A model generated the notes under the pieces. The model saw nothing but the letters and a program-made list of their open reading frames with translations, did not search any database and was not told where the DNA came from. Positions 15,440 through 24,727 of a DNA stretch of 38,992 nt are shown here, piece by piece. Within the stretch, counting starts at the first letter, position 1, and the number at the start of each line of letters is the position of its first letter. The position numbers were made by a program, and so were the translations under genes. Source of the DNA: an uncultured Collinsella sp. (GTDB lineage: Bacteria > Actinomycetota > Coriobacteriia > Coriobacteriales > Coriobacteriaceae); assembly GCA_902497065.1 (NCBI GenBank), contig CABVDH010000016.1, positions 1 to 38,992 of the forward strand, written 5' to 3'.

Positions 15440-18205
15440 GTGAGTCTCGGCAGCAAACTATCCAATGCAAAGGTGTCCTTTGCGATATTTAAGCGCGACA
15501 TTAAGCGACTGCTTGTGAACCCCGTCGCCCTGGTGGTTACCCTAGGCGTGTGCGTTATTCCCTCGCTGTATGCCTGGTATAACATCGTGGCAAACTGGGA
15601 TCCGTATGGAAACACCCAAGGCATCAAGATTGCTATCGCCAACAACGATCGAGGCACCCAAAACGACTTGGTGGGTGAGCTCAACGCTGGCGACAAAGTG
15701 GTCGACCAGCTCAAGGAGAATCATCAGTTGGGCTGGACGTTCGTCGACTCGACGGCCGATGCCAAGGAGGGCGTCGAGAGCGGCGAGTACTATGCCGCTA
15801 TCGTGATTCCCAAGAACTTCTCGGATAACCTGGTTTCGATGCTCGACGGCAACTACCATCAGCCCAAGCTCACGTACTACGTCAATGAGAAGAAGAGCGC
15901 CATTGCGCCCAAGGTTACCGATACCGGTGCAAACACCATCGAGGAGCAGATCAACTCGGAATTTGTCTCTACGGTAGGCAAGACTGTTGCCGGTATCGCC
16001 AAGGATGCCGGTGTCGATTTAAAGGACAAGGCAACCCAGACTCAGGACTCGCTGGCAAGTTCGGTGTCCGAGGCGTCCGACACCTTGGGCGAGGTGCGCG
16101 ATTCGATTGGCGATATGAATGCCGCCATCGATAAGACGAGTGGCGCTATCGCCTCGGCTGATGCGGCACTTGCCGGCTTGCAAGGCCAGGCACCGTCGCT
16201 GACGCAGGCGATCTCCCAGGGCAACGACCTGCTGAGCGAAGCTCGCACCACGGCGGGCAACTCCATCACCTCGCTCTCCAAGGCGCTCTCGGAAGGCAGC
16301 CTTGCGCTCACCAAGACGTCGGCCTCTGCGAACGCTGCCATCGGCAAGCTGACGGGCGCGGTCACATCTACGACCACCCGTATCGACAACTCGCTCGAGT
16401 CTCTTCAAGCGACGATCGACCACAATAAGGCCGTTATCGGGCACTTGGAGATTCTCGCCAATGACACGTCGACAGGTTCCGAAGAAATTGACGCGCGCAT
16501 TGTATCGACCATCGATTTGCTTCGAGAGCAGAATGAAAAGCTTCAGAGCATCAAGGACGGTCTGTCCGCGCAGTCGAGCGCCATGGCGAATGACGCAGCG
16601 GCTGTTTCGGGTGCCAGTGACGCTATCAATAACGCAATTCATACCGGTGCGACCAACCTTGGCCAAGCCCAGACGGACTTGGGCCAAAACGCGCTGCCGA
16701 AGGCCTCGAGCGCGCTCGACTCTTTTGCTGCCGTTTCGGGCGACCTGACCGGTATCGTCTCGGGTATGACACCTACACTTGCAAATGCGCGCGGCACGTT
16801 GGCGCAGCTTAGCGCTACGCTCGGCCAGGCCAAGACCACGCTGTCCCAGACCGATTCCTCGCTTGCCAAGGTCCAGGACAAGCTTGCAACCGCCGCCAAT
16901 GACATCGCGGCGCTGCAGACCTCCGAGTCCATGGGCGAGCTGGCCGATCTGATGGGCGTCGATGTCAATGACGTGGCAGATTTCATGGCGTCTCCGGTTG
17001 AGTTGACGTCCAAGTCAATCTATCCGGTCAAGAGCTTTGGCTCGGGCATCGCTCCCTTCTACACCAATCTGGCGCTTTGGGTGGGCGGCTATGTGCTCAT
17101 CGCCATTTACAAGCTCGAGGTCGACCGTGAAGGTGTTGGCAGCTTTACGGCGCGCCAAGGCTACTTTGGCCGCTGGTTGCTCATGGTGATCCTGGGCGCA
17201 TTGCAGGCCATCATCGTTACGGTGGGTGATCTGGTTATTGGCGTACAGTGCGTCAACCCGTTGCTGTTCGTGCTGGGCGGCATCGCCATCTCGTTCACCT
17301 ACGTCAATATCATCTATGCGCTGTCCACCACGTTTAAGCATATCGGCAAGGCTATCGGCGTCATTCTCGTCATCGTGCAGATCCCGGGTTCGTCGGGCAT
17401 GTACCCCATCGAGATGATGCCCGGCTTCTTCCAGTGGCTGCACCCGCTGCTGCCCTTTACCTACGGCATCAATCTGCTGCGCGAGACGGTCGGCGGTATG
17501 TATTCGTTCAACTACCTGTTTAACCTGTGCATTCTGGGCGTGTTCTTGATCGTGGCGCTCTTTATCGGCCTGCAGCTGCGTCCGCTGCTGCTCAACCTTA
17601 ACCTGCTCTTTGATAAACAGCTTTCCACGACCGGTATGATGATTTGCGAGTCCAACGACCTGCCGCGCCAGCGCTACTCGCTGCGCACGGCCATGCGTGT
17701 CATGCTCGATTCCGATTCGTACCGTCGCGAACTGCTCGATCATGCGGTCGCCTTTGAACATCGCTACCCGTACTACATCAAGGGCGGTTTTGCCGCCGTG
17801 GTGGGCGTTCAGGTCCTGCTCTTTGTCCTGTCGACGGTTCTCGATATCGACAATAACGGCAAGATCATCCTGCTTGTCATTTGGATCATCTCGGTCATTG
17901 CCATCTGCGGCTGGCTTATCAATATCGAATATATCCGCGCGAGCCTCAATACCCAGATGCGCATCTCGGCGCTTTCGGATGAGGACCTGCGTCGCGAGAT
18001 GCGCGAGCACACGGCCGCCATTCCTGCCGCCCGCTACATGTTTGGCCTCAACGCCAGCGAGCGTGGTGCCAAGGGCGGCGATCAGTCCACGGGCCGCTTG
18101 CCGCATATAGGCTCGAACCATAAATCTCAGGACAGCGACAGTACAGCCACAAATGATGGAGATGCCACTCCGCTTGGCAAGCACTCCAAAGGAGGTGAGG
18201 CATAA
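15440..18205 (+). CDS. YhgE/Pip-type membrane protein with extra C-terminal domain
   Basis: Large membrane protein of about 921 residues. GTG 15440 is chosen because GGATGG sits 7 bases upstream. An ATG at 15389 in the same frame has no ribosome site and would overlap a -10-like TACAAT, and ATG 15425 is another option. An N-terminal helix leads to the family's external segment (WDPYGNTQGIKIAIANND and ESGEYYAAIVIPK). A long Ala/Ser-rich helical, coiled-coil-like region and a six-helix ABC-2-like block follow. About 200 further residues carry two more helices (near VVGVQVLLFVLSTVL and IILLVIWIISVIAI) and a charged tail, absent from the neighbouring paralogue. Relatives include phage-infection proteins and type VII-associated exporters. 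The exact role is unknown. Confidence 0.85.
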   Translation: MSLGSKLSNAKVSFAIFKRDIKRLLVNPVALVVTLGVCVIPSLYAWYNIVANWDPYGNTQGIKIAIANNDRGTQNDLVGELNAGDKVVDQLKENHQLGWTFVDSTADAKEGVESGEYYAAIVIPKNFSDNLVSMLDGNYHQPKLTYYVNEKKSAIAPKVTDTGANTIEEQINSEFVSTVGKTVAGIAKDAGVDLKDKATQTQDSLASSVSEASDTLGEVRDSIGDMNAAIDKTSGAIASADAALAGLQGQAPSLTQAISQGNDLLSEARTTAGNSITSLSKALSEGSLALTKTSASANAAIGKLTGAVTSTTTRIDNSLESLQATIDHNKAVIGHLEILANDTSTGSEEIDARIVSTIDLLREQNEKLQSIKDGLSAQSSAMANDAAAVSGASDAINNAIHTGATNLGQAQTDLGQNALPKASSALDSFAAVSGDLTGIVSGMTPTLANARGTLAQLSATLGQAKTTLSQTDSSLAKVQDKLATAANDIAALQTSESMGELADLMGVDVNDVADFMASPVELTSKSIYPVKSFGSGIAPFYTNLALWVGGYVLIAIYKLEVDREGVGSFTARQGYFGRWLLMVILGALQAIIVTVGDLVIGVQCVNPLLFVLGGIAISFTYVNIIYALSTTFKHIGKAIGVILVIVQIPGSSGMYPIEMMPGFFQWLHPLLPFTYGINLLRETVGGMYSFNYLFNLCILGVFLIVALFIGLQLRPLLLNLNLLFDKQLSTTGMMICESNDLPRQRYSLRTAMRVMLDSDSYRRELLDHAVAFEHRYPYYIKGGFAAVVGVQVLLFVLSTVLDIDNNGKIILLVIWIISVIAICGWLINIEYIRASLNTQMRISALSDEDLRREMREHTAAIPAARYMFGLNASERGAKGGDQSTGRLPHIGSNHKSQDSDSTATNDGDATPLGKHSKGGEA

Positions 18206-20395
18206 ATGAAGAACATCCTGCATCTGTTTAAGCGCGATGTCCAAAATGTGTCTCGCTCCGTAATCGGCTTGGTTGTCGTGATGGGCCTCGTTATCGTACC
18301 GTGCCTGTACGCGTGGTTTAACATCGCCGGCAGCTGGGACCCGTACGGCAACACCGGCAATCTTAAGATCGCCGTGGTCAACACCGACGAGGGTTACGAG
18401 AGCGATTTGATCCCCGTTGAGGTCAACGTGGGTGAAAACGTGACCGCCACCCTGCGCGGCAACGAGAGCTTCGATTGGGTCGTGCTCAACGACCGCGATA
18501 AGGCCATCGATGGCGTCAAGTCGGGCGCGTATTACGCCGCTGTGGTCATCCCCAAAACGTTTAGCGCCGACATGATGACGCTCTTCTCGACGAACGTGAA
18601 GCATGCCGATATCGAGTTCTACGAGAATCAGAAGGCCAACGCCATCGCACAGATCGTGACCGAGAAAGGCTCGAGCGCTGTTCAGAGTCAAGTTAACGAG
18701 ACCTTTACCGAAACCATTACGACCATCGGGCTCAAGACCGTGTCCAGCCTGCTCGATTACATGAGCACCGACCAGGTGAGTAACTTTATCGCCAACCTGT
18801 CGTCGACACTCGGCGATTCGGTCGAGGACCTGCAGGACGTTCAGGCCAGTGCAACGTCGCTTGCGGGCATTTTGAGCTCCACGTCCGATTCGCTGACGTC
18901 GGCGAGCGGTATGCTCAAGCAAACCGGGACCACCGACCAGTCGGTGAAGCAGCTGATGGAGCATGCCGAGAGCGGTATTGCTGATTCCGAGAAGGCGCTC
19001 AAGGCAGCCAGCGATGCCATCGATGCGGCGATTGATGGAAGTGCCGGGTCGTTCGACAACGTGTCCACCGAGCTCGCAAAGGCCTTTGACGCCGCGAACC
19101 AGCATGTCGATCTTACGGTGTCTCAGCTCAACGATGGCGCGGCGTCACTCAACGCACGTGCCGACGAGATTGATGCCACGGCAGATAAGCTCCGTAGTCT
19201 TGCTGGCCAGGTGAGTAACGATAAGCTCAAGGAAGGTCTCGAGTCCGTTGCGACATCTCTTGCCGGAACTGCGGAAGAGTATCGCAACAACGCCAAGGAC
19301 CTGACGGCAACCGCTAAGTCCCTTTCTGACAACATGGCAGAGGGCAACAGCACTCGTGCCGAGGTCGACCAGGCCATCGCCGATGCCAAGGCGGGTATCT
19401 CGGGTGCCAAGTCCGACTATGATTCCACGTTCTCGGTTAAGGCCAAGGAGCTCAAGAAGACGGTTTCGGGCATTCTGGACTCGCTTGATGGCATCTCGGG
19501 CGACCTGGATAGCGCCGTAGGCGGCCTGACCGACGCATCCGGTTCGCTGGCAAAGGGCCTCTCCAAGGCTGCAAAGCTGGTCAACAAGGCTTCTGATCAG
19601 CTGGGCGAGGCGTCGGACAAGATCAGCGCGTTTAAGGACGAGCTCGACGGCGCCTTGATGTCGGACGACCTCGCTACGATCAAGACGATGATCGGCAATG
19701 ATCCCGAGGGTCTGGCCGTGTCGCTTTCCGGTCCCGTCGCGCTCGATCGCAAACCGGTCTATCCGATCCGCAACTACGGCTCGGCCATGGCGCCGTTCTA
19801 CACGATTCTGTCGCTCTGGGTCGGCTCGATCGTGCTGGCGGCCATGATGAAGGTGTCGGTTGACGATGAGCTTATCAACGAGCTCATCCCCGTACGCCTA
19901 CACGAGATCTACCTGGGTCGTTACTTGTTCTTTGGCGGTTTGGCCCTGCTGCAGGCAACGCTCGTGTGCGCGGGCGACATCCTGTTCTTTGGCATCCAGT
20001 GCGACAACCCGCTGCAGTTTGTGCTGGCGGGCTGGGTCGCGAGTCTCGTGTTCTCCAATATCGTCTACACGCTTACGGTGTCGTTTGGCGATATCGGCAA
20101 GGCTTTGGCCGTCGTGCTGCTGGTCATGCAGGTCGGCGGTTCGGGCGGCACGTTCCCCATCGAGATGACCGGTCCCGTGTTCCAGGCGATCTATCCGTTC
20201 CTGCCGTTTACTCACGGCATCAACGCCATGCACGCCGCCATGGCCGGTGCCTACCATATGGAGTATTGGATTGAGCTAGGCATTCTGGCGAGCTATCTGA
20301 TTCCGTCGCTGGCACTGGGCGTCGTCTTCCGCCGCCCGGTCATCAAAGCCAACGACTGGATCATCGAAAAACTGGAATCAACCAAATTGATTTAG
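18206..20395 (+). CDS. YhgE/Pip-type membrane protein, second paralogue
   Basis: A 729-residue paralogue of the preceding protein; its ATG follows the neighbour's TAA with no gap, and GGAGGTGAGG provides the ribosome site. The pair is therefore translated together and probably forms a heteromer. It has the same plan: an N-terminal helix, the external segment (WDPYGNTGNLKIAVVNTDEG, KSGAYYAAVVIPKTF), an Ala/Ser-rich helical stalk of about 300 residues and an ABC-2-like six-helix domain (GSGGTFPIEMTGP is the family hallmark loop). It ends where the ABC-2-like block ends. Likely an envelope or export component; the substrate is not evident. Confidence 0.88.
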   Translation: MKNILHLFKRDVQNVSRSVIGLVVVMGLVIVPCLYAWFNIAGSWDPYGNTGNLKIAVVNTDEGYESDLIPVEVNVGENVTATLRGNESFDWVVLNDRDKAIDGVKSGAYYAAVVIPKTFSADMMTLFSTNVKHADIEFYENQKANAIAQIVTEKGSSAVQSQVNETFTETITTIGLKTVSSLLDYMSTDQVSNFIANLSSTLGDSVEDLQDVQASATSLAGILSSTSDSLTSASGMLKQTGTTDQSVKQLMEHAESGIADSEKALKAASDAIDAAIDGSAGSFDNVSTELAKAFDAANQHVDLTVSQLNDGAASLNARADEIDATADKLRSLAGQVSNDKLKEGLESVATSLAGTAEEYRNNAKDLTATAKSLSDNMAEGNSTRAEVDQAIADAKAGISGAKSDYDSTFSVKAKELKKTVSGILDSLDGISGDLDSAVGGLTDASGSLAKGLSKAAKLVNKASDQLGEASDKISAFKDELDGALMSDDLATIKTMIGNDPEGLAVSLSGPVALDRKPVYPIRNYGSAMAPFYTILSLWVGSIVLAAMMKVSVDDELINELIPVRLHEIYLGRYLFFGGLALLQATLVCAGDILFFGIQCDNPLQFVLAGWVASLVFSNIVYTLTVSFGDIGKALAVVLLVMQVGGSGGTFPIEMTGPVFQAIYPFLPFTHGINAMHAAMAGAYHMEYWIELGILASYLIPSLALGVVFRRPVIKANDWIIEKLESTKLI

Positions 20396-20458
20396 TTCAG
20401 CAACGTAAACGCCGTCGGAACATCGAGATCTTCCAACCCGATGCTTTAGCGTAGTGAA

Positions 20459-20488
20459 TTGCACGGGCTGCTTGGTTGTTGCTACAGT
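20459..20488 (+). promoter_or_regulatory. Candidate promoter of the EamA-type gene
   Basis: TTGCAC (20459-20464), 18 bases, TACAGT (20483-20488), about 108 bases before the start codon. The rest of the 200-base gap shows no gene. Confidence 0.5.
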
Positions 20489-20596
20489 AGCGGGGCGTGC
20501 CGGGGGTCCGGTGCGCCCTGTTTTTATTTGACCATGAGGCGGCACGCAGCCATGCGCGTGCGGACACCACGCCCAGATTGAGCGCGAGGATGCCCT

Positions 20597-21580
20597 ATGG
20601 CCCAGCATGCCACTGACAATATCGAAATGATGCCCGATAGCCCTGTTGCTCGCGAGGACCTGGGCGCGGGCGGCACCTCCCGCGGCGCCGGCGCTCGCTC
20701 GCCGCTGTTCTGGAAAGTCCTGCTGCTTTCGGTGGCAGTCGTCTGGGGCTACTCCTTTACGACCATGAAGGACGCGCTCGACACCATTCCGGTGTTCGAA
20801 CTGCTCTACGTGCGCTTTCTGCCTGCGGCGTTGGTCATGTTTTTCATCTTCCACAAGCGCATCATCGCGCACCTCAACGCCCGCAACCTTATCGTCGGAC
20901 TTGGCATGGGCGCACTTATGTGGGCCGCCTACGCCCTGCAGACAGTCGGTCTGGCGCACACCACGGCGGGCAAGAATGCTTTTTTGACGGGCACGTATTG
21001 CATCGTTGTGCCGTTCGCGAGCTATTTTCTGAGCGGCGAAAAACTCACCCGCTATAACCTGGGCGCGGCGCTGCTGTGCTTGGCGGGCATTGGCTTGGTG
21101 GCGCTCGATAGCGTTGAATTCAACATCGGTGATGTCATTACGCTGGCGGGTGCGGTCTTTTTCGCCATCCAGATGGCGGTGACTGCCAAGTACGGTCGCA
21201 AAATGGACATCAACGTCATCACGTTTTGGATGTTTGTGGGCAACGGCGTGCTGAGCCTGGCAACGTCGCTGCTATTCGAGACCCAAGCGCCTCTGTCCGT
21301 GTGGACGCCGAGCTTTATCAGCGCGATGGCGTTTCTCTCGGTTGGTTGCACATGCGCGGCTCTGCTCATCCAAAACGTCGGCCTGGCGCATGTCTCGGCC
21401 TCGACGGGCTCACTGCTCCTTTCGATGGAGTCGCCTTCGGGCGTGCTGTTCTCGGTGCTGCTGATGGGGGAGGCGCTCACCTCGCGCCTGCTCGCCGGCT
21501 TCGCGCTCATCTTTCTTTCGATTATCTTGAGCGAGACGCATTTCGATTTCTTGCGCCGAAAATCACACCCGCAATTGTAA
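20597..21580 (+). CDS. EamA/DMT-family transporter
   Basis: Inner-membrane drug/metabolite transporter of 327 residues with ten predicted helices in two EamA repeats. Repeat 1 starts near residue 40 (LLLSVAVVWGYSFTTMKDAL) and repeat 2 near 180. The last helix is at about 300. Glycine-rich helix ends such as GLAHTTAGKNAFLTG and GLAHVSASTGSLLLSMES are typical. The substrate cannot be read from sequence; amino acids or metabolites are usual. AGGATG lies upstream of ATG. It is a single-gene unit with its own promoter and terminator. Confidence 0.9.
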   Translation: MAQHATDNIEMMPDSPVAREDLGAGGTSRGAGARSPLFWKVLLLSVAVVWGYSFTTMKDALDTIPVFELLYVRFLPAALVMFFIFHKRIIAHLNARNLIVGLGMGALMWAAYALQTVGLAHTTAGKNAFLTGTYCIVVPFASYFLSGEKLTRYNLGAALLCLAGIGLVALDSVEFNIGDVITLAGAVFFAIQMAVTAKYGRKMDINVITFWMFVGNGVLSLATSLLFETQAPLSVWTPSFISAMAFLSVGCTCAALLIQNVGLAHVSASTGSLLLSMESPSGVLFSVLLMGEALTSRLLAGFALIFLSIILSETHFDFLRRKSHPQL

Positions 21581-21592
21581 ACAACTTGTTGC

Positions 21593-21618
21593 GCCGCCCT
21601 CCCAGGGCGGCATTTTTT
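21593..21618 (+). terminator. Terminator of the EamA-type gene
   Basis: GCCGCCCT, CCC loop, AGGGCGGC, then ATTTTTT, starting 12 bases after the stop codon. Strong intrinsic terminator. Confidence 0.9.
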
Positions 21619-21696
21619 ATGTCATGCCCTTACAGTTGTACCTTGCACTTTACGCTATCAAAGTGCGTGCTGCAAAAACGTTACTGGAGGGCTTCT

Positions 21697-22995
21697 ATGG
21701 CATCAGCTCTGTCCGATTTTCAACCGCAACCAGCGCCCCAGGCCACCGCGGCGGCGCAGGCCGCTATCGGTGACGGTCTTGTCGCAGAAGCTCAGGCTTT
21801 TGCAGACGAGCTCGCTGCATGGCGACACGATCTACACCAGATGCCCGAGCTGGGTAACAATCTTCCGCAGACGTCTGCCTATATCCAGGCACGTCTGGAC
21901 GAGATGGACATCCCCCATACCACGCTCGTCGACGGTTCCTGCGTCGTTGGCCTGATCGGTGCCGGTGCGGCCGCGGCCGCTCAGGGCAATGGCACGTGCA
22001 AGGACGAGCGGGCCGGAACGGTCGTCATGCTCCGAGGCGATATGGATGCCCTGCCCGTTGTCGAGGAATCCGGCGAGCCCTTTGCATCCACCAATGGCTG
22101 CATGCATGCTTGCGGTCACGATATGCACGCGACGGCCCTGCTTGGTGCGGCGCGCCTGCTCAAGGCCCGCGAGGCCGAGCTCATCGACGCCAATGCCACC
22201 GTCAAACTGCTGTTCCAGCCGGGCGAGGAGACCTTCGAGGGCGCCCGCGCCGCCATCGCCGACGGCTTGCTCGAGAACCCGCGCCCTCAGGCGGCCTTTG
22301 CCATGCATGTCAACAGCCAGTCGCCGCTTGGCCTGGTGCTCTACGGCAGCCCGGCGCTCTCGGGCGTGTACGGTTTCCGTATCACGCTCCAGGGCAAGGG
22401 CGGCCATGGCTCGAGCCCCGAGATCTGCATCGACCCCATCACGGCCGGCGTCCATGTGCACCTGGCGCTTCAGGAGCTCATTGCTCGCGAAGTGCCGGCG
22501 GCCAAGGAGGTCGCACTGACCGTGGGTAAGTTTGCCGGTGGCCAAGCGGCCAACGTCATCCCCGACACCTGCGTGCTCGAGGGAACGCTGCGCGGCTTTG
22601 ATGTTGAGCTCATGGCTCACCTCAAGACCCGCATCGCGGAGGTCGTTAACGGCGTTGCCACGACCTATCGTACGCCGGCGACCATCGAGACGCTTTCGGA
22701 TGTTCCGCCGCTTGTGCTCGACAGCGATATGACTCAGGCGTCGCTTGGCTACGTGGGCGCAGTGCTGCCCAAGGCGGCTTTCTTGCCGCTTTTCCATGCC
22801 ATGGCGAGTGAGGACTTCGCGCTTATCTCGAGCGAGATTCCGAGTGCGTACTTTACCGTGGGCGCGGCCGTAGCCGACACGGACGAACACTTTGCCCAGC
22901 ACCATCCCAAGGCGCGTTTTAACGATGCCGAGCTTCCCCTCGGTGCCGCGGCCTATACCGCCGTCGCTTTGGGCTATATCGCCGACCACCGGTAG
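21697..22995 (+). CDS. M20-family amidohydrolase (M20D type)
   Basis: Metal-dependent amidohydrolase of 432 residues, related to N-acyl amino acid, hippurate and aminobenzoyl-glutamate hydrolases. ATG 21697 is used because TGGAGG lies 6 bases upstream; the open frame continues to 21226 inside the upstream gene but without support. Metal-site motifs are present: LRGDMDALPV, HACGHDMHATALLGAA, QPGEETFEGA, the dimer-domain KGGHGSSPE, and MASEDFALIS near the end. An N-terminal leader of about 25 Ala/Gln-rich residues is unusual but not a signal peptide. A transporter gene lies just downstream. The pair may take up and cleave an acylated compound, which is inference. Confidence 0.9.
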   Translation: MASALSDFQPQPAPQATAAAQAAIGDGLVAEAQAFADELAAWRHDLHQMPELGNNLPQTSAYIQARLDEMDIPHTTLVDGSCVVGLIGAGAAAAAQGNGTCKDERAGTVVMLRGDMDALPVVEESGEPFASTNGCMHACGHDMHATALLGAARLLKAREAELIDANATVKLLFQPGEETFEGARAAIADGLLENPRPQAAFAMHVNSQSPLGLVLYGSPALSGVYGFRITLQGKGGHGSSPEICIDPITAGVHVHLALQELIAREVPAAKEVALTVGKFAGGQAANVIPDTCVLEGTLRGFDVELMAHLKTRIAEVVNGVATTYRTPATIETLSDVPPLVLDSDMTQASLGYVGAVLPKAAFLPLFHAMASEDFALISSEIPSAYFTVGAAVADTDEHFAQHHPKARFNDAELPLGAAAYTAVALGYIADHR

Positions 22996-23021
22996 CACCC
23001 AACCTTGCCTTTCAAGCCTGC

Positions 23022-23055
23022 GGGCATGGCCGTAAGGCCTATGCCCTTGTCTTTC
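23022..23055 (+). terminator. Hairpin after the amidohydrolase gene
   Basis: GGGCATGGCC (23022-23031), GTAA loop, GGCCTATGCCC (23036-23046) with one bulge, followed by TTGTCTTT. A probable terminator, although the T tract is interrupted. Confidence 0.55.
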
Positions 23056-23118
23056 AAGGCAATCTTGGGCACTACCGGCGCCCGGCGCCGGCTATTCGTT
23101 TGTTAAATAAGGAGCAGT

Positions 23119-24423
23119 ATGTCCCAGCAGCGTAAGTTCTTCCCCGGCTGGCTCGTGGTGGCCTCCGGCTTCGTGATCATGGCCACGTGCTACACGATTT
23201 TCGTCAACTGCATGAGCCTGTTCCAGCCGCTGATCGTCAGCGACCTGGGCATTTCCCTTGCGCAGTACAACATCTCCAATGCCATCTCCACCGTGGTGAG
23301 TGTCGTGGGTTCGCTCGTTATCGGTCATGTTGCCGATAAGGTGAGTGGCCGCGTATTGGGCTCGCTCACCGTTATCGCTACCTCGGCAGTGCTTGCCGGC
23401 ATGAGCTTTGTCGGTGAGCTGTGGCAGGTCTACGTGCTCTTTGCCGTCTCGGGCTGCTTTGCTGTGGCCTCGACCCGTCTGCTCATTAGCCTGGTGACCG
23501 CCAACTGGTTTACCGCCAAGCGAGGCCTTGCCATCTCCATCGCACTTTCGGGCTCGGGCTTTGGCGGAGCCATTCTCTCGCCGATCGTGAGCTCGCTTAT
23601 CGTGAGTGTGGGCTGGCGCTCTGCGTTCCTGGTACTCGCTGCCGTCTGCATTGTGGCGGCACTGCCCATCACGGCCTATTCCTTCCGCACCAAGCCTTCT
23701 GAGATCGGCCTTAAGCCGCTCGGCGAGAACCCGGGCGATCCGTCCATCTCGACGGCTGGCGACAAGGACGAGCACACGGCGCCCGAGGTTAGCGTCGGCT
23801 GGTCTCGTATCAAGAAGAGCCCGGCGTTTTGGCTGCTTGTCGTTGCCTTCCTCTTTATGGGCTTGGTCAATGGCGCCATCCTGCCCAACCAGGTTACCAA
23901 CATGACGAGTGTTACCGTCAACGGTGCCAAGATCGTCACGGGCGGCCACGATCCCATGTGGGCGGGTACCGTGCTTTCGGCCTATATGGTCACCGTCGTT
24001 ATCGCCAAAATTTCGCTCGGTGCGATCTATGACCGCTTTGGCCTGCGCTTTGGCAATATCCTTGGCTCCGTTGCGTGCATTATCGCCTGCGTGGCGCTGT
24101 GCTTCCCGACGACGGACCTCGGTCCTATAGTCGCCGCTGTGAGCTTTGGTATCGGAACGTGCATGGGCACCATCACGCCCACGATCGCGGCTTCCAAGCA
24201 GTTTGGCATGGCCGACCTTGGCAAGGTCACGGGAACCATCACCTCGCTCGAGATGGTCGGCGGCACCGTAGGTGCCATTGTCTCGGGCGTGCTGTTCGAT
24301 GCCACGGGCTCCTTTGCGAGCACCTGGATCGTGTGCCTGGCGTGCTCCGTGGTCATGCTCGTGTTCCTGCTGGCATCCGAGCCCATCGCCGCCAAGCTGC
24401 GCGCGAGCGTGGCGGGGGAGTAG
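23119..24423 (+). CDS. Major facilitator superfamily transporter (OxlT-like)
   Basis: Membrane transporter of 434 residues with twelve predicted helices in two halves and a central loop around residues 200-225 (PSEIGLKPLGENPGD). The phrase GHVADKVSGRVLG between helices 2 and 3 matches the MFS signature, and the second-half copy is GAIYDRFGLRFGN. Overall form resembles the oxalate/formate antiporter and monocarboxylate branch. AAGGAG precedes ATG by 6 bases. It may carry the substrate or product of the upstream amidohydrolase. The substrate is not determined. Confidence 0.9.
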   Translation: MSQQRKFFPGWLVVASGFVIMATCYTIFVNCMSLFQPLIVSDLGISLAQYNISNAISTVVSVVGSLVIGHVADKVSGRVLGSLTVIATSAVLAGMSFVGELWQVYVLFAVSGCFAVASTRLLISLVTANWFTAKRGLAISIALSGSGFGGAILSPIVSSLIVSVGWRSAFLVLAAVCIVAALPITAYSFRTKPSEIGLKPLGENPGDPSISTAGDKDEHTAPEVSVGWSRIKKSPAFWLLVVAFLFMGLVNGAILPNQVTNMTSVTVNGAKIVTGGHDPMWAGTVLSAYMVTVVIAKISLGAIYDRFGLRFGNILGSVACIIACVALCFPTTDLGPIVAAVSFGIGTCMGTITPTIAASKQFGMADLGKVTGTITSLEMVGGTVGAIVSGVLFDATGSFASTWIVCLACSVVMLVFLLASEPIAAKLRASVAGE

Positions 24424-24458
24424 ACGTCCGTCGCTCTTTTCTGTTTGCCCTGTTCTGT

Positions 24459-24522
24459 CCGTGGCCGCCTTGGAAGCCGAATGGATGCTCGTACCATCAT
24501 TCGGTTTCCAAGGCGGCCACGG
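24459..24522. repeat. Hairpin 1 of a three-hairpin cluster
   Basis: Arms of 25 bases (24459-24483 and 24498-24522), beginning CCGTGGCCGCC and ending GGCGGCCACGG. The only imperfection gives a G-U pair in plus-strand RNA. The loop is 14 bases. It may terminate the MFS transcript, but no T run follows. Confidence 0.85.
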
Positions 24523-24539
24523 GCCTACGAAATGGTCCC

Positions 24540-24589
24540 TTTTCCTCCGTCCCCAACAGATCACGTGATCCGAAGGGGACGGAGGAAAA
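24540..24589. repeat. Hairpin 2 of the cluster
   Basis: TTTTCCTCCGTCCCC (24540-24554) pairs perfectly with GGGGACGGAGGAAAA (24575-24589). The centre contains its own perfect palindrome, GATCACGTGATC (24559-24570). The phrase TCCGTCCCCAA is shared with the hairpin after htpG. Confidence 0.85.
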
Positions 24590-24603
24590 CGGATCACAAA
24601 CAG

Positions 24604-24661
24604 CGGCGGCGCGTCTGGCCGAACGAGTCCCCATACCCTCGTTCGGTCAGACGCGCCGCCG
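24604..24661. repeat. Hairpin 3 of the cluster
   Basis: Arms of 24 bases (24604-24627 and 24638-24661), starting CGGCGGCGCGTC and ending GACGCGCCGCCG, with a 10-base loop. The single imperfection is again a G-U pair on the plus strand. It lies immediately upstream of the hisS -10 box. Confidence 0.85.
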
Positions 24662-24679
24662 CGTTGCTGCTTTGTGCCG

Positions 24680-24685
24680 TATAAT
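24680..24685 (+). promoter_or_regulatory. -10 box of hisS
   Basis: A perfect TATAAT, 43 bases before the hisS start. The -35 position falls in the right arm of hairpin 3, with no recognisable -35 box. Confidence 0.55.
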
Positions 24686-24727
24686 GACCATTACCTATGA
24701 CGCGATACAAAAGAAAGGTGTTTGCCC

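Noticed and set aside
17015..19105. 696-codon open frame antisense to the YhgE pair
   Set aside because: It spans the junction of two well-supported genes on the other strand and reads as His/Gln/Arg-rich noise.
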